From: Lewinellaceae bacterium | GTDB lineage: Bacteria > Bacteroidota > Bacteroidia > Chitinophagales > Saprospiraceae | Direction: 5' to 3' | Length of the DNA stretch: 64,000 nt | Assembly (NCBI GenBank): GCA_016710765.1 | Contig: JADJUJ010000002.1 | Location: 310,001-374,000 of the forward strand | Part shown: one piece after another, positions 28,536-39,200 of the stretch | Position numbering within the stretch: the first letter of the stretch is position 1 | Layout of the letters: each line of letters opens with the position of its first letter | Made by a program: the position numbers and the translations under genes | Notes under the pieces: model-generated | Databases searched by the model: none | Told to the model about the DNA's origin: nothing | Seen by the model: the letters and a program-made list of their open reading frames with translations, nothing else

Positions 28536-29802
28536 GCGTTTGCTGGTATTGGTATGTTTGTTGCTCTTTTCCGGCATCACAACGGGGCTGTATGCGCAAT
28601 CGAAAAAATCGCTGGAAGACAAGCGCCGCAAGTTGATCCGGGAAATTTCTCAAACGGATAAACTGCTCAAAAAGACCACAAAAACCAAAGAAACTACCTA
28701 CGACCGGTTCATCGCGCTTCAATCCCAAATTGAACGAAGGGGCAAACTGATTGAAACCATCGGATTGGAAATAGACAATACGCAGGCTGGCATTGAACAA
28801 AACTCGGGCGTTATTGAGGCGCTCAACCGCGATTTGCAAGCCATGCGCGAAGAATACGGAAGGCTAATTCGATACGCCTTCCGCAGGAAAATGATGAGCA
28901 ACCCCTTGCTCTTTATTTTATCAGCTGAAAACCTCAACCAGGCTTTCAGACGATGGCTTTTTCTTATAAAATACGACCGTTTCCGAAAAGAGCAAGCCAG
29001 GTTGATCGAAGCCACCCAAACCATGTTGCAACGAAAAATCGTTTACCTGGAAAATACCCGACAGGAAAAAGAACAACTCCTGGCGTCGCTCCAACAGCAA
29101 AAAGCTACACTTGGAAACGAACTTGAGCAAAAGGACAACCTACTGAAGACGCTGACGAAGGACGAGGAAAGCCTGAAAGCGGACCTTATAACCAAGCAAA
29201 AAGCACATGAAGCACTCAACCAGACCATTGAGCGCATCATTCAGGAGGAGGTACGTAAACAAGTAGAAGCAGCAAGAAAACCGCGGGCCAGCACCCCTGC
29301 TTCCGAGCCAGAGGCCAGCACTGGCACCGGTAGTGTGGCTACAACCAGAACTGCGCCTGCATCATCCCCTGATGCCGTAGCGGTGCTTTCCAGTAACTTT
29401 GGCAAAAACCAGGGAAAACTGCCCTGGCCTGTTGAAAGTGGCTTTATTTCAAGGAGTTTCGGACGCCAAAAGCATCCCACCATAAAATCTGTGGAAATCA
29501 CCAACAATGGCATTGACATCCGAACAGAGGAGGGATCCCCTGTGAAAGCCGTTTTTGAAGGCATCGTAGCCGGGGTGCAGTTTATCCCGGGACACGACTA
29601 TACGGTCATTCTGCAACACGGTGAATACTATACCGTGTACTCCAACATTGAAGATACCAGTTTGTCAAAAGGCGACCAGGTTAAGGCCAACCAGAACATT
29701 GGCAGGGTCAGCACCAACCCCATCACCGGCACTTCAGAGTTGCATTTTGAGCTTTGGGAGCAAAAAGAACGGCAGAACCCGGCAGCCTGGATTCGAAAGT
29801 AA
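28480..29802 (+). CDS. EnvC-like murein hydrolase activator (degenerate M23/LytM)
   Basis: The product is 440 aa from the ATG at 28480; an ATG 24 bp earlier is also in frame. The N-terminal signal (LLVLVCLLLFSGITTG) is followed by a long coiled coil (residues about 45-260: KSLEDKRRKLIREISQTDKL and later KEQLLASLQQQKATL). A Ser/Ala/Pro-rich linker and a C-terminal LytM domain follow. In the LytM domain the usual first zinc His is replaced (NNGIDI) and the HxH position reads YSN; only the last (LHFEL) is kept. It is therefore probably not a peptidase but, like EnvC, an activator of amidases at division sites. This is inferred from the missing ligands. Confidence 0.88.
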   Translation: MHPNPTVLKYRRTTAGWTRRLLVLVCLLLFSGITTGLYAQSKKSLEDKRRKLIREISQTDKLLKKTTKTKETTYDRFIALQSQIERRGKLIETIGLEIDNTQAGIEQNSGVIEALNRDLQAMREEYGRLIRYAFRRKMMSNPLLFILSAENLNQAFRRWLFLIKYDRFRKEQARLIEATQTMLQRKIVYLENTRQEKEQLLASLQQQKATLGNELEQKDNLLKTLTKDEESLKADLITKQKAHEALNQTIERIIQEEVRKQVEAARKPRASTPASEPEASTGTGSVATTRTAPASSPDAVAVLSSNFGKNQGKLPWPVESGFISRSFGRQKHPTIKSVEITNNGIDIRTEEGSPVKAVFEGIVAGVQFIPGHDYTVILQHGEYYTVYSNIEDTSLSKGDQVKANQNIGRVSTNPITGTSELHFELWEQKERQNPAAWIRK

Positions 29803-30248
29803 GAGCACGTTGAGGATTATATACTTGAGGCAACAACGGGGTTGTTTTTTGAAGGAGCATTGATGTTAGCATAGCTCTAAACTGGCTTACCTTAAACAAG
29901 AACTTATTTTTTGCAACGGCAAAAGGGCCGTCGTTAACTTTTGAAAAATCGTTTGTCACTTTTTTGAAAAGTAACAAAACCAGGCTTTTTACAAATCCTA
30001 CGATTTTGCTTTGTTGATTGCGGCGGCGCAAAAACCCGTCCGACTGGCTTGCCGGGCGGGAAACTCGCCCATCGATTTAGGGCTGCGCCCCTCTATCAGG
30101 TTGGCTCAGACAGTTTTTGCTTAACCCGCCTAGTCAACGCAAATCGGGTTGTACAGCCTTGCCCCGCCCCCGTACTTAAAAAATAATGCACACCTCGATT
30201 TTGATGGATGTTTATAATTTCAGCACTACCATATTAAACCATTGATAA
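29803..30248. other. Intergenic region with inverted repeats
   Basis: 445 bp without a gene. The arms AAAATCGTTTGT (from 29944) and ACAAATCCTACGATTTT (ending 30007) form an imperfect inverted repeat. Inside it is a second hairpin, GTCACTTTT with AAAAGTAAC. To the right lies a GC-rich stretch with runs such as CCCGCCCCCG near 30163-30172. This may be a decayed repeat or terminator complex. No coding evidence was found. Confidence 0.5.
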
Positions 30249-32120
30249 TCAAAACAATACAGGACTTTTTGGTTCCCAGACATTATCTTCCTGATTGATA
30301 TCAGCCATCAGGTGTGTGGGATCAATTTCAATTTTAGCGATATTTTTCACCTTAATTGGCACCTCAAAACTGTATTCAGGATCCACCCAACGGTGGTCGG
30401 GCAACAAGGTGCGTGGCATGGCTGCATCCACGGGTTTTTCACCGCGCATGCTTTCCAGCGGCGCATAAAACAGGACCTTGTTGCCATTATCCATCGTGAC
30501 GACAATCTCCAGTGGCATCGCCATTTTACCCTTGCGTTCAATGACTACTTTGGTACTTTTCCGATCTTCGCGGTCCACCGATTTAATGCTGTAATCAATG
30601 GTATTGGTGGTATTTACCCAGTCCTCACGGTACCAGTCGAGTTCAAGCCCGCTTTCTTTTTCCATGATCCGAATAAAATCATTGGGATTCGGGTGGTGAA
30701 ATTTCCAGGTATTAAAGTAGCGCAGCATGCCACGGCGCATGGTCGTTTTACCGACAATGTATTCCAACTGGCTCAGAAAAACAGCACCCTTGCTGTAGGC
30801 GGCCAAACCATAGGCCATATTGGTCTGGTAATGGTCGGCATGGGTAGACATGGGTTCTTCCTTTCCGCTTTTTGCCAGGTAGTAATATCCCCGGTAATTG
30901 CCTTCAAACGGATTTTCTTGCGCTTCTTTTTTACCCATCAGACCTTCAGCAGCGAGTTGGTTTTCTACAATGGCTTCAGCCCAGGAAGTAAACCCTTCGT
31001 CCATCCAGGGGTAAAGGCTCTCATTACTGCCAAGCATCATCTGGTACCAGGAATGAAGTTGCTCGTGCACAGCAACACCAACCAGGCTGTTCATCGGCCG
31101 GTTGCCAGTAATAAGGGTTGCCAGAGGGTATTCCATGCCACCGTCACCGCCCTGAATAAAGTAATATTCTTTGTACGCATACCGGCCACAGGTTTCGTTC
31201 ATGATGGTCCTTGCGCGGTCCATAATGGCGGGTAGTTTTTCCCATTTATCGTCATAGCCCTGCCCTTTTTGCCAAACAAAATGCAGCACAGAGCCATCTT
31301 TTGCCTGGATTTTGGTGTGCGTAAAATCGGGGTCAGCAGCCCATACAAAATCGTGTACATTGGGTGTTTTAAAATGCCAGCGGAGTTTGTCTCCGGCAGG
31401 GCGTTTGACAACAGCCCCTTCCTTTTCATAACCATACCCAATTTCATCGGGATTCTGCAGGTAGCCGCCTGCGGCCACCAGATAATTGCGATCGATGTTG
31501 ATAGTCACGTCAAAATCGCCCCAGATACCATAAAATTCACGACCAACATAAGGGTCGGCATGCCAGCCCTGGTAATCGTAATTGCACATTTTAGGGTACC
31601 ACTGGCTCATGGAATAGGCTACGCCTTCCGCATTGTCGCGGCCCGAACGCCGAATCTGAACAGGCACCTGGGCATCCCATTCCATGACTAATGTAGTGGT
31701 GCTGTTTGGCAGAATGGGTTCTGCCAAGCCGACCTCCAGAATGGTTTCATTGGTGGTAAAGAAGGCTTTTTTCCCGTTTTGGCTGAGGCTTTTTACTTTT
31801 ATCCATCCTTGCTCTTCGGGTTTGAGTTGCTGGATACAATCGGCCACCCGCTTATCAGCATCGAGGATGGTTCTGGAGCGTACATCCATCATAGAATTGG
31901 GCTGGAAAGCGTTGAAATACAAGTGGTAAAAAACTTTATCCAGCGTATCCGGGCTGTTGTTGGTAAACAGCAGGGTTTGGGTACCATGGTACTGTTGCTG
32001 CGGAACATCCATGTCGATGACCATGGTGTAGTTCACACGTTGTTGCCAGCGGTCAGCCTGGGCCCAAAGCGCGTTTACGGTCAGCAACAGGCCAAGCAGT
32101 AGTAAGGGTAATTTCTTCAT
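30249..32120 (-). CDS. Secreted M1-family aminopeptidase
   Basis: The product is 623 aa from the start at 32120, chosen because MKKLPLLLLGLLLTVNALWA is a signal peptide; an in-frame ATG 30 bp upstream would place ten polar residues before it. The M1 zinc site HEQLH (residues 352-356) has its third ligand Glu375 in WMDEGFTSWAE. The substrate motif is GGMEYP near residue 327. M1 enzymes remove N-terminal residues from peptides. With its signal peptide it acts in the periplasm or at the surface. No T9SS tail is visible. It is a lone gene on the minus strand. Confidence 0.93.
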   Translation of the reverse strand: MKKLPLLLLGLLLTVNALWAQADRWQQRVNYTMVIDMDVPQQQYHGTQTLLFTNNSPDTLDKVFYHLYFNAFQPNSMMDVRSRTILDADKRVADCIQQLKPEEQGWIKVKSLSQNGKKAFFTTNETILEVGLAEPILPNSTTTLVMEWDAQVPVQIRRSGRDNAEGVAYSMSQWYPKMCNYDYQGWHADPYVGREFYGIWGDFDVTINIDRNYLVAAGGYLQNPDEIGYGYEKEGAVVKRPAGDKLRWHFKTPNVHDFVWAADPDFTHTKIQAKDGSVLHFVWQKGQGYDDKWEKLPAIMDRARTIMNETCGRYAYKEYYFIQGGDGGMEYPLATLITGNRPMNSLVGVAVHEQLHSWYQMMLGSNESLYPWMDEGFTSWAEAIVENQLAAEGLMGKKEAQENPFEGNYRGYYYLAKSGKEEPMSTHADHYQTNMAYGLAAYSKGAVFLSQLEYIVGKTTMRRGMLRYFNTWKFHHPNPNDFIRIMEKESGLELDWYREDWVNTTNTIDYSIKSVDREDRKSTKVVIERKGKMAMPLEIVVTMDNGNKVLFYAPLESMRGEKPVDAAMPRTLLPDHRWVDPEYSFEVPIKVKNIAKIEIDPTHLMADINQEDNVWEPKSPVLF

Positions 32121-32221
32121 ATTTGTGTTATATTTTGGGCAATTATACAACCAGTAGTCGATTTACAAGGCTTTTTTGGAAAAACGCAGCGTTTAAGGAA
32201 CTGAGCGTCGGTTCAAAGCCC

Positions 32222-32229
32222 TATATTTG
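32222..32229 (+). promoter_or_regulatory. Bacteroidota-type -7 box (TATATTTG)
   Basis: Perfect TAnnTTTG match ending 27 bp before the DUF6580 start codon. No good -33 TTTG at the usual distance; a TTTG at 32175 is too far. Confidence 0.4.
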
Positions 32230-32256
32230 CAGTGGAATTAAAAAAAGGAATCTGTT

Positions 32257-32791
32257 ATGAAACTACGCGTAGTTTTTCTTTTTATACTTTTTGCAGCCTT
32301 AAGTCGATTGTTGCCACACCCGCCCAACTTCACCCCAATCGCAGCCATGGGCCTGTTTGGCGCCGCTTATTTACAACGCAGCTGGATGGCCTATGTGGTG
32401 CCATTTGTTGCCCTCTTTTTAAGCGACTTGTATTTAAACAACGTGGTGTACGCCGATTTGTTCGATGGCTTTACCTGGTTTAGCTCTGTTGGCATTTATT
32501 TGTCATTTGCACTTGTAATTGCCCTGAGCCGTATGATCCTTCATGGAAACGTCACCGCAGGCCGGGTATTGGGTAGTTCCGTACTGGCATCCGTTGTTTT
32601 TTTCTTGCTGACCAATTTCCAATCCTGGTTAACCTTCCCTTTTACCCAAAACGTTCTCCGGGCTGCTGGCAAGTTACACTGCCGGAATTCCATTCTTTGG
32701 GTATACGATGTTGGGTGACCTTGTTTTTTGCACCATTTTCTTTGGCACCTACGCTGTAGTTCAGCGTCGTTGGGCGTTAAGGGCCATCTGA
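32257..32791 (+). CDS. DUF6580-type integral membrane protein (one frameshift)
   Basis: Reconstructed length is 177 aa. The family opening is complete: an ALSRLLPHPPNFTPIAAMGL stretch, then FGAAY, and further helices (YVVPFVALFLSDLYLN, SFALVIALSRMIL). As read, the frame runs into a wrong end at 32718. Removing one extra base near 32654-32658 gives GLLASYTAGIPFFGYTML, then GDLVFCTIFFGTYAVVQ, the normal end of the family, stopping at 32791. Five or six membrane helices are expected. The function is unknown; resemblance to ECF-type substrate-binding components is only by shape. The thioesterase gene begins 15 bp after the repaired stop. Confidence 0.82.
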
Positions 32792-32806
32792 TTTTAAGTT
32801 TATTTC

Positions 32807-33340
32807 ATGGAAAATACCCCCCTGGCTCCAAAGAAGGTTTCTGAGAGCCATACGGTCATGACCGAAATGATCATGCCCAACGATACCAACCCCATTGGAA
32901 ACCTGATGGGCGGATATCTTATGCGCTGGATGGACATTGTGGCCGCTATTTGCGCTGGAAAACACTGCGAAGCCAATGTCGTAACGGCTGCAGTTGACCA
33001 CATTTCCTTTCAAAAGCCCATTCGCCTGGGCGACGTCATTACCCTTGAAGCCAGCGTAACGCGTGCATTCACCTCCTCTGTTGAAATATACGTGGAGGTT
33101 TTCGCCAACGACATCAAAGGGCAAAACCCGCGCCGTTGCAACCATGCGTATTTTACGTTTGTCGCGTTAGACGATGATCGTGCAAAACCGATCAATGTTC
33201 CGGCTGTACTGCCCTTATCCAGTGAAGAGCAGGCTCTCTACGACAGCGCTGCCAGGCGGCGCGAAATAAGGCTGGTGCTTTCTGGACGGGTCAAGGCAAA
33301 AGATGCAACGGAAGTAAGGAAGTTTTTCCTGGACATGTAG
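32807..33340 (+). CDS. Acyl-CoA thioesterase, hotdog fold (YciA/ACOT-like)
   Basis: The product is 177 aa. It hydrolyses acyl-CoA to free acid and CoA in the cytoplasm. The active-site region MPNDTNPIGNLMGGYLMRWM is followed by D, the standard Asn/Asp pair in the hotdog helix. AAVDHISFQKPIRLGDVITL forms the central strands. The C-terminal 40 residues (SSEEQALYDSAARRREIR) extend beyond the core, as in related enzymes. The fatty acid preference cannot be told. It lies close behind the DUF6580 gene and may be co-transcribed. Confidence 0.93.
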   Translation: MENTPLAPKKVSESHTVMTEMIMPNDTNPIGNLMGGYLMRWMDIVAAICAGKHCEANVVTAAVDHISFQKPIRLGDVITLEASVTRAFTSSVEIYVEVFANDIKGQNPRRCNHAYFTFVALDDDRAKPINVPAVLPLSSEEQALYDSAARRREIRLVLSGRVKAKDATEVRKFFLDM

Positions 33341-33383
33341 GCATGTTTTAGCACGTTTGCCTTTACCCGGAAGCAGCGCTCGG

Positions 33384-36125
33384 CTATTCCACCAATACCT
33401 TTCCTTGCCACAGATGTTCCCCATCAAAAATTTGAAGGGCATATACCCCTGAGGGCAGGCCAAGCAACCCGACGCTACCCATTCCAGAAGGGCTTAGCAT
33501 CAACGCCTCCTCCCGACACAGTCGGCCTGCAGCATCCCAAATTTTCAAATTGACCCTGTTTTCTATCACCGGGGTTGTTTGAACAAATGCATGGTCTTTT
33601 GCCGGCGAAGGGTATATTTTCAAGGCAAAGGGTTTAAAACCTGGCGAAGAAGCTCCTGTAGATGACGACTGCAGCAGCACGCAATAATCTTCCACCTCTC
33701 CAGCTTTGAAGTTTTCACAAGGCAATGGCGGGTTATTAAAGGGAGTCTGGTATTTCATCATGACCCGCATCCGCACCAGCCCTTCGATCGAGAAAGCAGG
33801 TGTTTGGATTTCACCTATGGCTGGCGATTCTGTTGCAAACCCCGGATCAAAAGCCAGTTCATCAGGGTATTCAAACGCTCCATTACCATTGTAATCGATA
33901 AAAATTCGATAAAACTGTTTGTAGGCTAAACCTGAAAATCCCGGTGTGATTTCCACGGGATAGAGCGTTTCTGGCCACAGCGAAAGGGGCAGACCATAAC
34001 TGTCGCCGGATAAGTCCTGATAACCCTGGCTGTTGCCGGAATCGTACAGCCAACTGCCAATATTCAGGGTTTGAATCCACTCTTCCCAACCGCTGTCGGC
34101 ACTCGAAGCGCAATAGGGAAGGTCTTTGCACGCACCACAACCCGGTGTTTCAAAGAATAGGGATGTAGAAAAAAGGGTGGTTGCCGTATCACAGTTGCTA
34201 CGCACTTGCACTTCATAATCGGTGCAAGGTGCGAGGGAGTTGATGACAGCGCTGTTGTTGGGTGTAAAATAGCTTATCCAGGGCCCGATACCGATCCGAA
34301 TCCGAAGTTCATATTGTACAGCAGCCGTTACATTAGTCCAGGTAAAATCAGCGCTCTCAGTTGTAGTATTTAGCAACGTAATTGATGCCGGCGCCATACA
34401 ACAGCCATCGGTGGTAAAGGATAAATCGGCCGACCAATTGCTGGCGCCAATCGGTCCGCAGTTGGCACGAACCGAAAATTCGTACGCAGTGCAAGGTTCG
34501 AGATTGGATAAAATAAATGGTGAAAGGACCCCTACAAGCAGATTCCAGTTGCTGTCACCTGCTTTTCGCCAACGGAGGTTAACACTGCTGTACGATGGCA
34601 GCCCAACCCAGGATAACACAGCAACCGAAGCCGTGGTCATGGCAACCGAAAGCGCGAATGGCGCCGGGCAAGCGCTGCAATTATCCTGATAATTGGCCAC
34701 TGGCTTGAATAAGTCCAGTCGTCCACTGGACGAAACCAGGCCAGTCAGGCTGTTGTTGGGCAAGGTATTTTCCAGCAGAATTTCTCTGGCCCACAAGGCT
34801 GCAGCGTTCGGATTGGTTTTGGCTAGTGCCGATAGATTCGGACAATCCGCGCCATACAACAAGCCCACAGCCCCGCAAACTTGTGGTGCAGCATAGGACG
34901 TACCATATTGGTACCCGTAACCTGCATTACCACTGATGGTAAACACATCGGCACCATAGGCCCCAAGATCAACGTGCTGGAGCCCCCATGCTGCATCCGG
35001 CGCTTTTAGGTCGTTATGATCAAGTGAGGTAACGGCAATAAGGTACTGGCTCGGGCAGGTACTGGGCAAATCACCCACTTCATCAACGTTTACCGGCAAA
35101 TTAGCCGTCGCACAAATGCTCAGAATGCCCGCTTGCCCAAGCGAATCGAAAGCGGCACACCAAAGGGGAGCATCTGCTGGCAGGCCGTAGTTGATGCCCC
35201 AGGAACAATTCAGTGCCACCACCAAAGCGCCTTCTGCACCATTCGTTTGGTTGTATCGTTTGCGCTGTTTCCAAACATAATCGAAAGCCTGCAACAGCAC
35301 CGATTCCTGCCCTTTCCCGGCAACAAACATCAGTTTAGCGTTCCAGTTCACACCAGTTACGCCAATGCCATTGTTGCCATCGGCAGCAATAACGCCAGAA
35401 ACGGATGTTCCATGCGCAGTTGAAATACCTGCCAGGTTATCGTTTTGCTGGTATACGTTCCAACCCTGAAAGTCGTCCACATATCCGTTGTTATCGTTAT
35501 CGATACCATCACCTGGTATTTCGGCTGTGTTGTGCCATAGGTTCTGGACCAAATCGGGATGAGTGGCGGCGAGTCCACCATCAATAACCGCCAACACAAT
35601 GGGATCTCCTGCAGATGTCAGGCCACTCGTGCTGAGGTCCCAGGCTGAAGGGCCATGAAGGTCGGCGCCAGGAAGGCCGCCATTCTGACCGGTATTGAAG
35701 AGTTGCCACTGCTGACCAAACAGTGGATCATTGGGCAAAATTAATGAATCCAGGACTGCGCCTCGATCGGCAATCACATGGTCGAACTGGGTAGCCAACA
35801 CTTCAGGTTGACGGTTCAGCCAACGCAAAAACTCCGCATCATTACCGTTATTTTCTTCCGACAGCAGCAGCCATGCATTGAGCATTTCCGACACCTTCTC
35901 CTCCTGCCGCCACCGCGAGCCTTCCCACCGGTTAAGCACATCCATCGGTTGTTGACTTTGCTGCAGCTGCACCAATACGCGTCCAGGCAGCGCCTGAGCA
36001 TGCAAGGCAGTTGTTTTTCCCCAAAAAACCTGAGGGAGCCAAAATACGAGCAGCAAAACAATACTTCGAAGCATCCTGAAGGAGTTACGCAAAAAGAAGT
36101 TTTTTAACGTGAGATTCAATTTCAC
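33384..36125 (-). CDS. Secreted S8 (subtilisin-like) protease with FnIII, GEVED and T9SS type A tail
   Basis: The product is up to 913 aa. The true start may be 36074, where MLRSIVLLLVFWLPQVFWG begins a cleaner signal peptide. The catalytic triad is complete: Asp182 (VIDGGLAATHPDL), His238 (HGTSVSGVIAA) and Ser410 (GTSYAAPQVCGA). Fibronectin-type segments (TASVAVLSWVGLPSYSSVNL, FTWTNVTAAVQYELRI) follow. Then comes a GEVED domain (FIDYNGNGAFEYPDEL to AGEVEDYC), and last a type A sorting domain (FALKIYPSPAKDH to GVYALQIFDG). It is expected outside the cell or on its surface, degrading proteins or processing surface proteins. A good promoter lies just upstream. Confidence 0.95.
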   Translation of the reverse strand: MKLNLTLKNFFLRNSFRMLRSIVLLLVFWLPQVFWGKTTALHAQALPGRVLVQLQQSQQPMDVLNRWEGSRWRQEEKVSEMLNAWLLLSEENNGNDAEFLRWLNRQPEVLATQFDHVIADRGAVLDSLILPNDPLFGQQWQLFNTGQNGGLPGADLHGPSAWDLSTSGLTSAGDPIVLAVIDGGLAATHPDLVQNLWHNTAEIPGDGIDNDNNGYVDDFQGWNVYQQNDNLAGISTAHGTSVSGVIAADGNNGIGVTGVNWNAKLMFVAGKGQESVLLQAFDYVWKQRKRYNQTNGAEGALVVALNCSWGINYGLPADAPLWCAAFDSLGQAGILSICATANLPVNVDEVGDLPSTCPSQYLIAVTSLDHNDLKAPDAAWGLQHVDLGAYGADVFTISGNAGYGYQYGTSYAAPQVCGAVGLLYGADCPNLSALAKTNPNAAALWAREILLENTLPNNSLTGLVSSSGRLDLFKPVANYQDNCSACPAPFALSVAMTTASVAVLSWVGLPSYSSVNLRWRKAGDSNWNLLVGVLSPFILSNLEPCTAYEFSVRANCGPIGASNWSADLSFTTDGCCMAPASITLLNTTTESADFTWTNVTAAVQYELRIRIGIGPWISYFTPNNSAVINSLAPCTDYEVQVRSNCDTATTLFSTSLFFETPGCGACKDLPYCASSADSGWEEWIQTLNIGSWLYDSGNSQGYQDLSGDSYGLPLSLWPETLYPVEITPGFSGLAYKQFYRIFIDYNGNGAFEYPDELAFDPGFATESPAIGEIQTPAFSIEGLVRMRVMMKYQTPFNNPPLPCENFKAGEVEDYCVLLQSSSTGASSPGFKPFALKIYPSPAKDHAFVQTTPVIENRVNLKIWDAAGRLCREEALMLSPSGMGSVGLLGLPSGVYALQIFDGEHLWQGKVLVE

Positions 36126-36138
36126 TAATTAATCCCCG

Positions 36139-36166
36139 CAAAGTTAAGGGATTGTACCTTTAGCAA
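36139..36166 (-). promoter_or_regulatory. Bacteroidota-type promoter of the S8 protease gene
   Basis: Read on the minus strand, TTG (36164-36166), 17 bp, then a perfect TAnnTTTG box TAACTTTG (36139-36146). The first start codon of the protease follows after about 13 bp. Confidence 0.55.
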
Positions 36167-36225
36167 TTTTAAATCAGGAATTAAGGTTAATTTTGACATT
36201 GTTATTTCTCTAAAAAAGCATATCG

Positions 36226-39200
36226 GTGAGTAAACTTATACAACGCGCTGGCGGAGCGCTGGTCTTGATTTTATCCGCCATTACCCTCGCTTATACCCAA
36301 CCCTGCGGGTGCACCAATTGTCCGCAATTCATGCCCGACAATTTTACAGGCGATTTTCTGATCAATGTTATGAATGCATCGAACCCAACCCTGGGTCAGA
36401 ACGGACAAGGGGTTTGCGGCGTGGTGCTCAACTTCGATCATGAATACATTGGTGACCTGAAAATCACCCTCACTTCACCGGCCGGTCAAACCGTTACATT
36501 GATCGGCCCGGTTGGTTTATTTGGCATGACCGACTTTACCAGCTGGAACATTACTTTTGTACCGTGTGGCGACATGGCCGCTCCTGACCCCGGATTTTCC
36601 TCAACCTGGAACAACAACCAACCTTGGGGGATGTTTGGCAATTACAACGGTTCCTATTATCCCAACACCGGATGTTTGGAAAATTTCAACACTGGGTCGG
36701 TTAATGGCACCTGGACGCTGACGGTGATGGACCTCCAGGCAAATGACGTAGGTAATTTCACCGATTATCAAATCATTTTTTGCGACCCCTCCGGCATTAA
36801 CTGCTTTTCTTGCGCGGCCAATGCAGGCAACCTGCTGCAGGCAGATGTAACGGCATGCGAGGGCGCTCCTTCACTGGCGCTTAATCTTCCGCCAACTTAT
36901 ACCGCCCAACAACCGGCTCCACCCGCCGCAGAATACGGATACACCTATATCATCAGCGGACCAGGAGGCGTGATCCAGGAATACCAGGACAGCCCCAACC
37001 TGTCGTCCTACCCACCCGGCGGCTACTCTGTATGCGGTTTATCCTACCTACTTACACAGCAAGGCGATATACCGGCGCCCAACGGGAGTTTGACAGTTAA
37101 TCAATTGACCACCCAACTCAACTCAACGATGCCGCCATTTTGTGGTGACGTTACGCTAAACTGTGTCAATGTGACCATTTTTGCTGCTCCACCCGACGAA
37201 GAGGAGTTTGCCACCGAATGCGCGCCCAACTGTTATTTTTTCCACGGACAAGCTTATTGCCAGACCGGAACCTATGTGGCAAACCTCACCAGTCCGCAAG
37301 GATGCCCCTACACCGCTACCCTGTATCTCGAAGTCATTCAACCGGTAATAAAAAATGTGATCGAAACAGTTTGCGCAAATGAATGCGCTTCAACGCCAGG
37401 GTTCCCCGACGCTTGTTCTGCTGGGCAATACCAGGAAGTGTTTACCGCAGCCAACGGTTGCGACAGCATCGTTACCCTTAATCTGCTGGTGAACAATGTT
37501 TTAGCCGTAATTGGCAACCCGCCCGGAATTCCTTGTGATATGACTCCGGTTCAGTTGAGTGGTGCAGGATCCACCACCGGTGGCGGGGTGACCTACTTGT
37601 GGACGGCTTCCAACGGGGGGAACATCAGCGGCAACCCAAATGCCATCAATACTTTTATCAATGCTGCCGGGGATTATCAGCTCAGGGTTTGCCGCAGCAC
37701 TGGTGCGGTTACCTGCTGTGATTCTATTTCGGTGAATGTCATTGGCAACATGACGCAACCACCTGCTCCGGGCCCCATTACTGGCAATACCATGCCCTGT
37801 GTAGACAGCACGCTGTCATTTTCTGTGCCTCCACTGAGTGGCAACTTCACCTATACCTGGACCGTTCCGCCGGGAGTTCAAATAATCAGTGGGCAAGGCT
37901 CAACCAACCTTTCCGTAACCTGGGATAGTCTGATATCGGGTAATGTCTGTGTCACGAGCACCAACTCCTGTGGAACCAGCAATCCCACTTGCCTTATGAT
38001 CAATCCCTTACAGGCTCCTGGCCTGGCGCAAATTTCGGGCGACACCCTGGTTTGCACCGGCACAGCCCTACCCTATCAAACCCTTCCCGTTGTGGGCGCA
38101 GATGGTTACAACTGGACTATTAGTGGCCCGGGCACATTGCTTGCCGGACAGGGAACTGATTCCATCCAAATACAGTGGAACAGCGCCGGAATGGGTCAGG
38201 TTTGTGTTCAACCCTACAATGTTTGCGGAAGCCCCAGTGCTGCCTGTCTTCCCGTTGTCATCCAAACTGCACCGACGATAAGCGCTGTTTCCGGACCATC
38301 CTTTGCCTGTAACGGCGGGTCGGGCGTTTACAGCACTACCCCGACAACTGGCGTCTCGTACAACTGGCAAGTAAGTGGTGGGAGTATTGTTTCCGGCGCC
38401 GGAACCGACGCGGTTACCGTACAGTGGAACCTCACTGATACGCTTGGTGAAATTTGTTTAAATCTCAGCAACAACTGTGGTGTGAGTGATACCGCCTGCG
38501 CCACCGTGATGCTTTTATCACCGCCACCAACCCCTGCCATCAATGGAACTGACACCCTTTGCATGGGTGGTACTGCGACATACAGTATCAACAACATACC
38601 AGGCAGCACTGGTTACGGCTGGACCGTAAGTGGCAACGGTGCCCTTTTAAGCGGACAAAATACCACCAGCATATCCGTTCAATGGAATACCCCCGGGGCT
38701 GGAATCGTCACCGCAGCGGCACAAAGCAATTGTGGGCTCGGCATGGCCGATACCTTGGTGGTACAAGTATTGTCTTTTCCAACTGCTAACGCTGGTCCTG
38801 ATCAGTCGTTATGTGGGTTGAGCACTGTACTCAGTGCCAGTGGTACGCCGGCAGGAAGCGGGCAATGGACCTTGTTGAATGGCCCTGGCACAGCACAGTT
38901 TAGTGCAGCTAATATGGCCAACAGCAGCGTTACAGTTAGCGCTAATGGCGCTTACAACTTGCTGTGGACCGTAAACAATGGCTTTTGCAGCGATGCCGAT
39001 ACGGTACAAGTGAATTTCAATGCTCCTCCTCAAACGGGCACAGTCAGTTTTTCCTGTGATCCGGCCAACCAATTCTACACGGTGAGTTTTCCCGTAACGG
39101 GGAATGGGCCTTTCAGCATTCCGGGAGGTACGGTTACTGCTGGCGTTTTCATTTCCAGCCCAATTCCAACCGATGGGCCTTACAGTTTTAGTATAACCGA

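Noticed and set aside
30312..31235. A 307-codon open frame opposite the M1 peptidase
   Set aside because: The zinc site and signal peptide are on the minus strand; this frame has no family features.
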